From the NCBI GenBank assembly GCA_002323995.1, contig DCQY01000112.1:1-25648 (forward strand): 25,648 nucleotides of DNA, read 5' to 3'. The stretch comes from Akkermansiaceae bacterium UBA1506. GTDB taxonomy: Bacteria; Verrucomicrobiota; Verrucomicrobiia; Verrucomicrobiales; DEV007. Below, piece by piece: positions 1 through 8,115 of this stretch. A model generated the notes under the pieces. That model saw only the letters and a list, made by a program, of their open reading frames with translations, did no database searches and had not been told where the DNA came from. The position numbers were made by a program, and so were the translations under genes. Every line of letters begins with the position of its first letter. Position 1 is the stretch's first letter.

Positions 1-411
1 GAAACCAACCGCCTTCCCTTTGACCTTCCTGAATGCGAAACCGAGCTCGTGGCCGGCTATCACACCGAATACAGCTCGATGAAGTTCGCATTATTCTTTC
101 TCGGAGAATACGCGGCTATGATCATTGGCTCGGGTCTCGCCGTGACTCTTTTCTTTGGTGGCTGGAGCCTCCCTTTCGGCTGGCTTACCCCGGAAAGCGC
201 CGACGCCAAAGTCCCCTTCTGGCATGGACTAATTCACATCGGAGTTTTCTTCGGCAAAGTTATCCTATTTATCCTTTTCTTCATCGCGGTGCGGTGGACA
301 CTGCCCCGCTTCCGCTACGACCAGCTCATGAGACTGGGCTGGGTGGTCTTCTTTGAACTGGCTCTAGCCAACGTGATTCTTACCGCCTTGTTGCTAATGT
401 GGCTCAAGTAA
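1..411 (+). CDS. nuoH: NADH-quinone oxidoreductase subunit H, C-terminal part (5' end outside window)
   Basis: Only the last 136 codons are present; the reading frame is open from base 1, so the gene begins upstream of the window. NuoH is the membrane subunit of respiratory complex I that joins the peripheral arm to the proton-pumping arm and helps form the quinone site. The first residues, ETNRLPFDLPE, followed by ELVAGYHTEYSSMKF, are the highly conserved NuoH loop at the quinone cavity. Three hydrophobic membrane segments follow and the protein ends in MWLK. The GTG at 49 is an internal valine codon, not a start. The nuoI start lies 20 bases after the stop, and the nuoIJKLMN order that follows fixes the identity. 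Confidence 0.97.
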   Translation, partial: ETNRLPFDLPECETELVAGYHTEYSSMKFALFFLGEYAAMIIGSGLAVTLFFGGWSLPFGWLTPESADAKVPFWHGLIHIGVFFGKVILFILFFIAVRWTLPRFRYDQLMRLGWVVFFELALANVILTALLLMWLK

Positions 412-431
412 CTCCAACCATATTCCGAACC

Positions 432-962
432 ATGGCCATTGTCGTTGATCGTCCTAAATTAAAGTGGTGGGAACACCTCTATCTCCCTGCGCTAGCCAAA
501 GGCCTGCGCATCACTCTTGGTCACTTTTTCAAAATGCTCCGCGGTAATACCGAAGTTACCATGCAGTATCCTGAAGAGAAGTGGGATGCCAATTTGCCAG
601 ATTACTATCGCGGTGCGCCTGCACTGGTGACCGATGAACAGGAACGCGAACGCTGTGTCGCGTGCCAGCTCTGCGAATTTATCTGCCCGCCGCGTGCCAT
701 CACGATCAAGCCGGAAGAGATTCCTTCCGATGACAAATGGGCAAAAGTGGAAAAACGTCCTAAAACTTTCGATATCGATATGATCCGCTGCATCTATTGC
801 GGATTCTGCGAGGAGGTTTGTCCAGAGCAAGCCATCTATCTCCGCAAGGACTATGCCATCACCGGCACCAGTCGTGGGGAAATGGTCCACGATAAAGAAA
901 AGCTTTATGAAATTGGTGGCGTTCGCGTCGGCTTGGTGAACAAGTGGAACGAACTCAAGTAG
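432..962 (+). CDS. nuoI: NADH-quinone oxidoreductase subunit I (2x[4Fe-4S] ferredoxin-like)
   Basis: NuoI carries the two [4Fe-4S] clusters (N6a and N6b) that pass electrons from the peripheral arm of complex I towards cluster N2 and quinone. Both cluster motifs are intact: CVACQLCEFICP (Cys75, 78, 81, 85) and CIYCGFCEEVCP (Cys120, 123, 126, 130). With the ATG at 432 the protein has 176 residues, normal for the family. An in-frame GTG at 399 would add 11 residues and overlap nuoH by 13 bases. I prefer the ATG because MAIVVDRPKL resembles typical NuoI N-termini. No Shine-Dalgarno site is visible before either start. The N-terminal amphipathic stretch (WWEHLYLPALAKGL) would lie on the membrane. 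A 55-base gap precedes nuoJ. Confidence 0.96.
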   Translation: MAIVVDRPKLKWWEHLYLPALAKGLRITLGHFFKMLRGNTEVTMQYPEEKWDANLPDYYRGAPALVTDEQERERCVACQLCEFICPPRAITIKPEEIPSDDKWAKVEKRPKTFDIDMIRCIYCGFCEEVCPEQAIYLRKDYAITGTSRGEMVHDKEKLYEIGGVRVGLVNKWNELK

Positions 963-1017
963 CGGGGCGGCTGAAGAGCCCGAACTTATAAGAATTTAAC
1001 CGAATCGCCTACTCTGG

Positions 1018-1527
1018 ATGACTTTCTTTTTCTTCATCTTCGCCGCCATGACACTGATAGGCGGCATCGGCGTGGTGGTGAATCGAAACCCGGTTTCATC
1101 CGCCTTCTCGATGATTATCTCATTTCTCGGTCTGGCCGCGCTGTTTATTCAGTTGGATGCCTACCTTGTGGGCATTCTCCAGATTCTCGTTTATGCGGGG
1201 GCTATCATGGTCCTTTTCCTTTTCATCATCATGCTGCTGGATATTCCGAAAGCGGAAAATAAACGCTTTCCGGTATTTACGCTGGGTACCTCGATCGTGG
1301 TCGTGGTCAGTTTTGCGACCCTCATAGTCACAGTCATCACGCGTAGTGAAGTTGGTTCAGCGAAGCTTCCTCCCATCGACCCAGTGAAGGGAACAGGTAA
1401 CTCCGACGTCCACCGAATCGGTGAACTTCTTTTCAGCACTTACTGGTTCCCAATTCAAGTAGTCGCAGTGCTTCTGCTAGTCTCTACGGTCGGCGTGGTC
1501 GTGCTCAGTAAGAGAGAACTGAAATAA
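1018..1527 (+). CDS. nuoJ: NADH-quinone oxidoreductase subunit J
   Basis: NuoJ is a small membrane subunit of complex I between NuoH and the antiporter-like subunits, and is part of the link that couples quinone chemistry to proton pumping. The 169-residue product is strongly hydrophobic, with about five predicted membrane spans. It has the expected core: NRNPVSSAFSMIISFLGLAA near the N-terminus, then QLDAYLVGILQILVYAGAIM, which contains the conserved broken (pi-bulge) helix TM3. The family usually runs about 165-185 residues. A polar loop (around residues 110-140) precedes the last span. The stop is 17 bases before nuoK, so the two are surely co-transcribed. Confidence 0.96.
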   Translation: MTFFFFIFAAMTLIGGIGVVVNRNPVSSAFSMIISFLGLAALFIQLDAYLVGILQILVYAGAIMVLFLFIIMLLDIPKAENKRFPVFTLGTSIVVVVSFATLIVTVITRSEVGSAKLPPIDPVKGTGNSDVHRIGELLFSTYWFPIQVVAVLLLVSTVGVVVLSKRELK

Positions 1528-1544
1528 GACACTTTTTTGACGAA

Positions 1545-1871
1545 ATGGATTCAGCGCTCACCTTAGACCACTTCCTTATTCTCAGCGGATTGCTATTTGT
1601 AATCGGTCTGGCAGGCGTGCTGGTTCGCCGCAATCTCATCATCATCTTTATGTGCCTAGAGCTAATGCTCAGTGCCGCCAACCTAACCCTCGTTGCCTTC
1701 TCAAGATTCAACGTTCAGGAAGGTCAGCCCAACTACGAAGGCCACGTTTTACTCTTCTTTATCATCACTGTTGCGGCTGCTGAAGTGGCCGTTGGCCTCG
1801 CCATCATCGTTGCTCTTTTCCGTTCACGGGAGACCACAGATGTCGGAAAGCTCAACACGATGAGAAATTAA
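1545..1871 (+). CDS. nuoK: NADH-quinone oxidoreductase subunit K
   Basis: NuoK is a three-helix subunit of the complex I membrane arm, homologous to MrpC of Na+/H+ antiporters. The product has 108 residues, close to the usual 100-110. Two membrane glutamates needed for proton transfer are in place: one in MCLELMLSAANLTLVAF (second helix) and one in AAAEVAVGLAIIVALF (third helix). The N-terminal helix reads ILSGLLFVIGLAGVLVRRN, as in other NuoK proteins. The only ATG that fits is at 1545, and the gene lies 17 bases after nuoJ and 26 bases before nuoL. Confidence 0.97.
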   Translation: MDSALTLDHFLILSGLLFVIGLAGVLVRRNLIIIFMCLELMLSAANLTLVAFSRFNVQEGQPNYEGHVLLFFIITVAAAEVAVGLAIIVALFRSRETTDVGKLNTMRN

Positions 1872-1897
1872 AAACCGCTTTTCTGACTGACCATTTC

Positions 1898-3712
1898 ATG
1901 GATGTGACTACCACTGCCTGGACCGTTTTGTTGTTGCCTCTCATCGTGGCCATCTCAATCTTACTCGGGCTGAAGCGCTGGTCTGGCCTTGCTTCACTAG
2001 TGTCGACCGGTTCTGCGCTCATCACCTTATTCCTATGCATCCGGCTGACTGCTGGTGAAGATCTCGTCGCCACATCTTTCGCGTGGATCGACATGGGTGA
2101 AGCGCTGAGAATTGATATCGGATTGACTCTCGATAATCTCAGTCGCGGAATGATGCTGATCGTGACCTCGATCGGTTTTCTTGTTCACCTTTTCTCCCTC
2201 GCATACATGAAGGATGACGCCGGCAAGTCACGCTACTTTGCTGGTCTTTCCCTCTTCATGTTCTCAATGACGGGCATCGTCCTCGCGGACAACTTCATCA
2301 TGATGTTCATCTTCTGGGAACTCGTCGGAGTGAGCTCCTACATTCTCATTGGCCATTGGTTTGAAAAGGCTTCCGCTGCCGATGCAGCAAAAAAAGCGTT
2401 TCTTACCAACCGAATCGGTGATTTTGGTTTCATGATCGGCATCCTGATGGTCTGGACCCTCACAGGCTCAATCTATTTCAACGAGATTGCCGGTGCCGTT
2501 GGGGGTATTGAAAACGCCAAGTTGCTCAACATTGCCGTCCTTTGCGTCTTTTGCGGCGCAATTGGCAAGTCGGCCCAATTGCCTCTTCATGTCTGGTTAC
2601 CAGACGCGATGGAGGGTCCCACGCCGGTGTCCGCTTTGATTCATGCGGCTACGATGGTCGCCGCTGGTGTTTTCATGCTGGCTCGCGTCACCTTCCTCGT
2701 CGAGAGCGCAGAAGTGGCCGCCACTCTTATTACTTGGATCGGGGCCGTCACCGCTCTTGTTGCTGCGCTGATGGCCCTTCAACAAAACGATATCAAGCGC
2801 ATCCTTGCTTATTCTACGCTTTCACAACTTGGCTACATGATCATGGCTCAGGGCATCCATCATGGAAGCGGCGCCGGCATGTTCCACCTTTATACCCACG
2901 CCTTCTTTAAGGCGCTTCTTTTTCTCGGTTCCGGCGCTGTGATCTATGCCTGTCACCATCAGCAGGATATCTGGAAGATGGGCGGTCTTCGCAAGAAGAT
3001 GCCCATCACTTTTATCACGTTTGTCATCGGCACGGCCGCTCTTATCGCAGTGCCTTTTACATCAGGATTCTGGAGTAAGGAAGCCATTCTTGAAGCTGCC
3101 CATCACGAGAAGCTTTGGGGGCCTTACACAATCGCGATCATTGTCGCATTTCTCACTCCTTTCTACATGACTCGCCTCGTCATCGTCACTTTCTTCGGAA
3201 AGCAGCGCACCGAAGACGCCGGTCACGCCAGAGAGGTTGGACCGACCATGTGGCTACCGCTAGTTCTGCTCGCTTTCATGGCCATTTTCTCGGCCTACGA
3301 CTTCCTAACCGGGCCACTGATGGCTAACGGCCACGCTGACTTCGAGCATCTCTTTGGCCACTTCGGTATCACGGCAACACTTTCTTTAATCGGCCTTGTT
3401 GTCGGTGTGAGTAGCGCCATCTACTTATACAAAGGCAAAGACAAAGAACCGGTTTCAATTCCTCCCTTCGCCAATCGCTTCTATGTTGACGAGATTTACG
3501 GGAAAATCGTTGCCATCTTTCAGGACGGTCTTGGGAAGGTCTGCGATCTTCTCGACCGCTACCTCATCGAACCAATCATAGCCCGCTTCCCCGCCATGAC
3601 CGCGATGACCGCGGGATCTATTCTTCGCATCTTCCAGATGGGCAATGTGCAGACCTACGCCTTCATGTTCGCCATCTCCGTCGTGGCTCTCATCATCTTT
3701 CTTATTTCCTGA
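1898..3712 (+). CDS. nuoL: NADH-quinone oxidoreductase subunit L
   Basis: NuoL is the distal antiporter-like proton-pumping subunit of complex I, with a long amphipathic lateral helix at its C-terminus. The 604-residue product is a little under the usual 610-650. The Mrp/NuoL core is clear: FWELVGVSSYILIGHWF (glutamate near residue 140), then the key GKSAQLPLHVWLPDAMEG segment (lysine and histidine near residues 222-230), followed by TPVSALIHAATMVAAGVFML. KDIKRILAYST-type sequence (NDIKRILAYSTLSQLGYM) follows. The C-terminal third (about 490 onward, FYVDEIYGKIVAIFQDGL) corresponds to the region that leads into the lateral helix. ATG 1898 gives the N-terminal hydrophobic helix directly. The next gene, nuoM, starts 22 bases downstream. 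Confidence 0.97.
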   Translation: MDVTTTAWTVLLLPLIVAISILLGLKRWSGLASLVSTGSALITLFLCIRLTAGEDLVATSFAWIDMGEALRIDIGLTLDNLSRGMMLIVTSIGFLVHLFSLAYMKDDAGKSRYFAGLSLFMFSMTGIVLADNFIMMFIFWELVGVSSYILIGHWFEKASAADAAKKAFLTNRIGDFGFMIGILMVWTLTGSIYFNEIAGAVGGIENAKLLNIAVLCVFCGAIGKSAQLPLHVWLPDAMEGPTPVSALIHAATMVAAGVFMLARVTFLVESAEVAATLITWIGAVTALVAALMALQQNDIKRILAYSTLSQLGYMIMAQGIHHGSGAGMFHLYTHAFFKALLFLGSGAVIYACHHQQDIWKMGGLRKKMPITFITFVIGTAALIAVPFTSGFWSKEAILEAAHHEKLWGPYTIAIIVAFLTPFYMTRLVIVTFFGKQRTEDAGHAREVGPTMWLPLVLLAFMAIFSAYDFLTGPLMANGHADFEHLFGHFGITATLSLIGLVVGVSSAIYLYKGKDKEPVSIPPFANRFYVDEIYGKIVAIFQDGLGKVCDLLDRYLIEPIIARFPAMTAMTAGSILRIFQMGNVQTYAFMFAISVVALIIFLIS

Positions 3713-3734
3713 CTAACCCTTTCCCCGGACAGCC

Positions 3735-5231
3735 GTGAGTATTCTCGAAATTATCGTTTTCCTTCCACTCCTCGCCGCATTGGCAATAGGAATGGGAGCT
3801 CCTGCCCGCTTCACTGCCCTTAGCACTTCGATGCTGGTGCTCATTATGAGTCTGGTATCCGCCATCCAATTCAGCACGAGCATTGAGGGAACCCTGCAGA
3901 TGGTCTCAACAAGGCCACTGCTCGAGCTTGCTGGCTTCCCATCCCTCAGCCTTTCGTTTGGTCTCGACGGAATTAGCCTCGTTATGCTTCTGCTTTCCGC
4001 TATCGTGATGGTAGCAGCGGTCCTTGTTTCACCCAAGGAAGCGGAACTTGAGCGCCATCCACGCCTCTACTACCTCTCCCTTCTTCTCATCGGTGGAGGC
4101 GCTTTGGGAGCGTTCTGCTCAACTGATCTTTTCTTCCTCTACGCCTTCCACGAACTGGCTCTAATCCCGACATTCCTCATGATCGGTATTTTCGGAGCGG
4201 GGAGTGACCGGCTCAAGACGGCCTGGACTATCACGATCTATTTGGGAGTAGGGTCCTTGGTCCTGCTGGTTGGTCTTATTCTTGCTGTCAGTGGACTGGG
4301 CGGTTCAACCTTCAACATCGAAGAACTAACTGCATTGGCCATTGAAAACCCAATGACATCGCAAATGCAAAACTGGGTCTTCTTCCTCCTCCTGGTTGGC
4401 TTTGGTATTCTTGTCTCCCTTTTCCCGTTTCACAGCTGGGCAGCCCCGGCTTACGCCGCGGCTCCCACTCCGGTCGCCATGCTGCACGCCGGCGTTCTAA
4501 AGAAGTTTGGCCTCTATGGAATCATTCGCGTGGCCCTCCCTTTTGCTCCTTCAGGTGCGGAATCTCTCCTCAATGTCATCCTGTTCCTCTTGCTTGGAAA
4601 CATCATTTACATCGGACTGGTCACCATCGCCCAGAAGTCACTCGACCGCATGCTGGGTTACTCCAGCGTGATGCACATGGGCTATATCTTCCTCGGCCTA
4701 GCCGCAGGAAATGAATTGGGCATGTCGGGTGCCGTGCTGCTCATGTTTGCGCACGGCATTTCGATCGCCCTTCTTTTTGCTATGAGTGGCTGGCTCCGAG
4801 AGAAATACGGAACCCTCGCTTTTGACAAGCTTGGTGGTATCGGTAAACAGGTCCCTAAGCTGACCCTTATCTTTGGATTTGCGGCCTTCGCCTCAGCTGG
4901 GCTTCCTGGTTTCGCCAATTTTGCCGCAGAGGTTGAAGTCTTCATCGGAGCCTTCGCTGGCGCGGAAGATGGTTTCGGCTGGATTCAGTGGGCAACGATC
5001 ATTTCACTCTGGGGCGTGGTCATTTCTGCGGTTTATATGCTTCGCGCCTATCGCTCGATTTTTATGGGCCCCATTCCGAAAAAGGTCGAAGCACCGGACG
5101 ACGTTGGTTGGGGCACTCGTCTCCCGCTCCTAATCCTCCTCGCCGCACTCATGGCTGTGGGATTCGTTCCTGAAATTTTGAATCAATACATCCGCCCTGC
5201 CGTCGTGATGATACTCACCACCATTGGGTGA
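3735..5231 (+). CDS. nuoM: NADH-quinone oxidoreductase subunit M
   Basis: NuoM is the middle antiporter-like proton-pumping subunit of complex I. It has 498 residues from a GTG start at 3735, directly giving the hydrophobic N-terminal helix (SILEIIVFLPLLAALAIGMG). The conserved glutamate lies in YAFHELALIPTFLMIG (about residue 139). The signature segment reads FPFHSWAAPAYAAAPTPVAM, then LHAGVLKKFGLYG, at about residues 230-262. Most NuoM proteins read W-x-PDAH here, so the aspartate-histidine is replaced, while the lysines used in proton transfer remain (LKK). I believe this variant is common in the PVC group, from memory and unchecked. The gene follows nuoL by 22 bases and precedes nuoN by 45. 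Confidence 0.96.
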   Translation: MSILEIIVFLPLLAALAIGMGAPARFTALSTSMLVLIMSLVSAIQFSTSIEGTLQMVSTRPLLELAGFPSLSLSFGLDGISLVMLLLSAIVMVAAVLVSPKEAELERHPRLYYLSLLLIGGGALGAFCSTDLFFLYAFHELALIPTFLMIGIFGAGSDRLKTAWTITIYLGVGSLVLLVGLILAVSGLGGSTFNIEELTALAIENPMTSQMQNWVFFLLLVGFGILVSLFPFHSWAAPAYAAAPTPVAMLHAGVLKKFGLYGIIRVALPFAPSGAESLLNVILFLLLGNIIYIGLVTIAQKSLDRMLGYSSVMHMGYIFLGLAAGNELGMSGAVLLMFAHGISIALLFAMSGWLREKYGTLAFDKLGGIGKQVPKLTLIFGFAAFASAGLPGFANFAAEVEVFIGAFAGAEDGFGWIQWATIISLWGVVISAVYMLRAYRSIFMGPIPKKVEAPDDVGWGTRLPLLILLAALMAVGFVPEILNQYIRPAVVMILTTIG

Positions 5232-5276
5232 GCTTCTCTCTATTTTTAATTTTCTACTGATTTAACTTTTCAATCT

Positions 5277-6767
5277 ATGCCGGTTTACTTTCTGGAAATC
5301 ATCGTTGTCGCCCTTGGCCTACTCATGCTGATGGTTGATGCTTTTGCCAAGATAGAAGATAAGCGCTCCATCGCCTGGATCGGTATGGTGGGCCTGCTCA
5401 TTGTTTTCGGCCTCCTTTTTGCCGTGAATTGGCCGGAGTCAACCGACGGCGCTTTCTGGCAGTTTTATTCTGCCAACGACCAGATTTCTCTTTTCTACAA
5501 GGGAATTGCGGTCATCACTACCATCATTGTTCTGATCATGGCTGTAGACTTTCGTCACATCGTCGTTGCTCAGACAGCTGACCCCGAAAAAGGCGCCCAT
5601 CCCCAGTCTGGCCTCGGAGAGTTTTTCGCCCTTCCTGTTTTTGCCTGCGCTGGTCTTATGCTAATGGCATCAGCAAACAATCTCGTCAGTATCTTTGTCT
5701 CATTAGAGACCGTGACGATCACTTTTTATATCCTCGTGACTTACCTGAGGCGCAACGTCGGTTCTCTAGAAGCCGGTGTTAAATACCTGATCCTCGGTGC
5801 GCTTTCGACTGGTTTTCTCGTCTACGGTTTCGCTTGGTTGTTTGGTATCACAGGTAGCATGCAACTCTCTGAAATCGCTTCATCCCTTGCAAATCCTGAA
5901 TTCAATTCTGCTGCTGCGCTTTTTGCGTTTGCCCTCATTCTAGTGGCGCTTGCTTTCAAAGTAGGTGGAGCTCCTTTCCACTTCTGGATACCTGATGTCT
6001 ATCAGGGTGCACCAACTCCCATCACAGCGTTTCTCTCAGTGGGTTCTAAAGCAGCAGGCTTCATCATTTTTCTGCGACTGATTGGCCCATTCCTAGCCAG
6101 CGACGTTCTCGCCGAGAAAGTCTGCCTAGTTCTTGCCATAATCGCCGGTATTACCCTCATCATGGGCAACTTAGCTGCCATGCCGCAAAAAAACTTTAAG
6201 CGACTCCTCGCTTATTCAAGCGTGGCTCATGCTGGATTTCTTCTTGTGGCACTGGCATCTGCCCCCACCAAGAGCTCAGCGGGCAGCCTTTCACCGGCGG
6301 TGGTGGTGACCTTTTACCTTGGTGCCTATCTCTTAATGACTTTGCTGGCTTTTCTTGTGGTTACGACCGTACGAAATAGCATCGCGGGTGAGGAAATCGA
6401 CTCTTATAAGGGCCTTGCCAAGCGCTCCCCCTTCCTTGCATTCACGCTGATTATTGCGATGGCTTCACTGGCCGGAATCCCACTGACCGCTGGATTCTAC
6501 GGGAAGCTTTTTGTCTTCAAGATCGCCGCGGATCAGGGTAATTGGACACTTCTCATCATCGGCCTGATTGGTGCCGCTTCCGGCTTCTACTATTACCTCA
6601 AGATCGCAGTACCAGTATTCTTTGCCACGGCTTCGGATAAAGATAGCGGCGAGGAGATTTCCAGCATTCCGGTGAGTGCACCCGCGCGGGCTGCCATGGT
6701 TGTCCTAACGGTAGCCATTATCGCCGCGGGCGTGAATCCTAATCTGATCATCATGCTATTCTCCTGA
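5277..6767 (+). CDS. nuoN: NADH-quinone oxidoreductase subunit N
   Basis: NuoN is the third antiporter-like subunit of complex I, next to NuoK. The 496-residue product has the usual length and about fourteen hydrophobic helices. Diagnostic segments are FVSLETVTITFYILVTYLRR (conserved glutamate), LAFKVGGAPFHFWIPDVYQG, then APTPITAFLSVGSKAAGF, and NFKRLLAYSSVAHAGF. The C-terminal part includes LAGIPLTAGFYGKLFVFK, with the lysine typical of the last antiporter half-channel. It ends the visible nuo operon: the next gene lies on the opposite strand and converges on it with a 69-base gap. I see no GC-rich hairpin plus T-run in that gap, so the operon end is not explained by an obvious intrinsic terminator. 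Confidence 0.97.
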   Translation: MPVYFLEIIVVALGLLMLMVDAFAKIEDKRSIAWIGMVGLLIVFGLLFAVNWPESTDGAFWQFYSANDQISLFYKGIAVITTIIVLIMAVDFRHIVVAQTADPEKGAHPQSGLGEFFALPVFACAGLMLMASANNLVSIFVSLETVTITFYILVTYLRRNVGSLEAGVKYLILGALSTGFLVYGFAWLFGITGSMQLSEIASSLANPEFNSAAALFAFALILVALAFKVGGAPFHFWIPDVYQGAPTPITAFLSVGSKAAGFIIFLRLIGPFLASDVLAEKVCLVLAIIAGITLIMGNLAAMPQKNFKRLLAYSSVAHAGFLLVALASAPTKSSAGSLSPAVVVTFYLGAYLLMTLLAFLVVTTVRNSIAGEEIDSYKGLAKRSPFLAFTLIIAMASLAGIPLTAGFYGKLFVFKIAADQGNWTLLIIGLIGAASGFYYYLKIAVPVFFATASDKDSGEEISSIPVSAPARAAMVVLTVAIIAAGVNPNLIIMLFS

Positions 6768-6836
6768 TCGTTAAACGTCACCCGAATCTGCCACTTAAAT
6801 CCGGGCCAAATTACCCTCGCGAAATCCAATGGCTGG

Positions 6837-7991
6837 TTAGTTGACTCCCGGTGCTTTCTGCAGTTCACGAAACACGCGTGAAGAAGAGCGACTCGGTTGC
6901 GCATGATGAATCTCAGATTTAGCAGTTGGCTCCCGACCATTCACCACGGTCATATTTTCGACCCGAAAAAAGGGCAGCCCACTGTATAATGCCTTCAACC
7001 GATTTCCGACTCCGACAGGAAAATCAATCGATGGTCCCCGCCTCAACAGGGAATCCGCTGCAAATGACTGAAGGCGGGAATAAAACAGCAGGCCCAGTGA
7101 TGCACAGTTCTTCCTAAAAGGACGAAAGCTTCCGGCCGCGTGCTGTATCCCTCGCTCATTAAAGCTGCGCAGGAGAGTGACTTGCGATTCCGTCGTTGGA
7201 AGAAACCACAAATTGACCCAGCAATTCCTGTACTCAGTCTGAGTATAAAGCCAGTCGTAGAAGTTCTGCGTATCGCTCGTCAGACGAAGCTTATTGTGGA
7301 GGTTCAGCGCTTCAGTCACTCTCGGTCGACGATCAGTATACCAGGGCGCACGAAAGTCGAAAACCAGATCCTGCTCCGCATCGCCGCCAATCTCTCTCAA
7401 TCCAAAGCAGAAATGTCCGTGATTAACTCTCCCGTCACCCTTGTCGTGGTGGAGGTTGATAATAACTAGATGATAGCGACTACTAGCACTCTCCGGAACT
7501 CCCATCCTTACATTCCACCATGCGTCCTCTTCAAGTGAACCTGTCGACTCTTCAACCAGTCGCTTCGAGGCGATAGCAACAAAGCGATCCTTCTCCATCG
7601 GGATCAACTCCCTCATGTTCATACGTTCCTCGTATCGCGTCCGCCGATTAGCTTGGAGCACCAACTGGTAAAACCTGACTGCCAACGCTTCTGCCGCTAA
7701 CTGATTCGCACGCTCGACTGACAATGCCTCCCGAGAACACACTACCACCCCGGAAGGCTGCGAACCTCTCATCATCCCATCGTAGGCGTTGTAGCGACCC
7801 GCTCCATATACCAGCGCCGATTCTTTGAAAACGAATCCACTCCGTTCCTTGATAACCGGATTCCCAAAGAGGGCTTCAAAAGCAGGCGGCCAATTGAACG
7901 CATCATCGGCACGACGTCCTTCAGCACCCGTGGTGTGAAGTATCGGGACAAGATTCAGCATCACACTGAAAACCGTAAGCCTTAGAAACAT
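6837..7991 (-). CDS. Secreted protein of unknown function, possible permuted NlpC/P60- or DUF4105-like fold
   Basis: I do not recognise this 384-residue protein as a named family. It starts at ATG 7991 with a short basic-hydrophobic leader (MFLRLTVFSVMLNLVPILHT, then TGA|EG), which looks like a signal peptide. The middle contains VNHGHFCFGLRE (His191, His193) and the C-terminal half contains FRPFRKNCASLGLLFYSRLQ (Asn295-Cys296). A His early and an Asn-Cys late is the order in circularly permuted papain-like folds (LRAT, DUF4105/Lnb N-terminal domain), where they form the catalytic pair. Aromatic-rich blocks lie between them (FDFRAPWYTDRRPRVTEAL, NFYDWLYTQTEYRNCW). Inference: an envelope hydrolase or lipoprotein-processing-like protein. 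The last 40 residues are polar and probably disordered. It diverges from the cytochrome-propeller gene across a 124-base spacer and converges on nuoN. Confidence 0.8.
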   Translation of the reverse strand: MFLRLTVFSVMLNLVPILHTTGAEGRRADDAFNWPPAFEALFGNPVIKERSGFVFKESALVYGAGRYNAYDGMMRGSQPSGVVVCSREALSVERANQLAAEALAVRFYQLVLQANRRTRYEERMNMRELIPMEKDRFVAIASKRLVEESTGSLEEDAWWNVRMGVPESASSRYHLVIINLHHDKGDGRVNHGHFCFGLREIGGDAEQDLVFDFRAPWYTDRRPRVTEALNLHNKLRLTSDTQNFYDWLYTQTEYRNCWVNLWFLPTTESQVTLLRSFNERGIQHAAGSFRPFRKNCASLGLLFYSRLQSFAADSLLRRGPSIDFPVGVGNRLKALYSGLPFFRVENMTVVNGREPTAKSEIHHAQPSRSSSRVFRELQKAPGVN

Positions 7992-8048
7992 GAACTAACC
8001 CTGATTGAATACTCTGGTCGCCTTTCTATTCAAGTGTAGAAACATTAA

Positions 8049-8075
8049 AGCGCAGATCACAAATTTGATCGCGCT
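8049..8075. promoter_or_regulatory. Inverted repeat in the divergent intergenic region (possible operator or hairpin)
   Basis: The arms AGCGC-A-GATCA and TGATC-GCGCT pair over ten bases with one bulged A (8054), around a six-base spacer (CAAATT). It sits in the 124-base gap between the leftward hypothetical gene and the rightward cytochrome-propeller gene, 40 bases before ATG 8116. No T-run follows on either strand, so it does not look like a terminator. It could be a regulator binding site serving both genes or an mRNA leader hairpin. The symmetric core GATCA-N6-TGATC does not match a consensus I can name. Confidence 0.35.
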
Positions 8076-8115
8076 ATTGATCGGATAGATTTCGTCATTG
8101 ACCTTAAAGCCTCCC

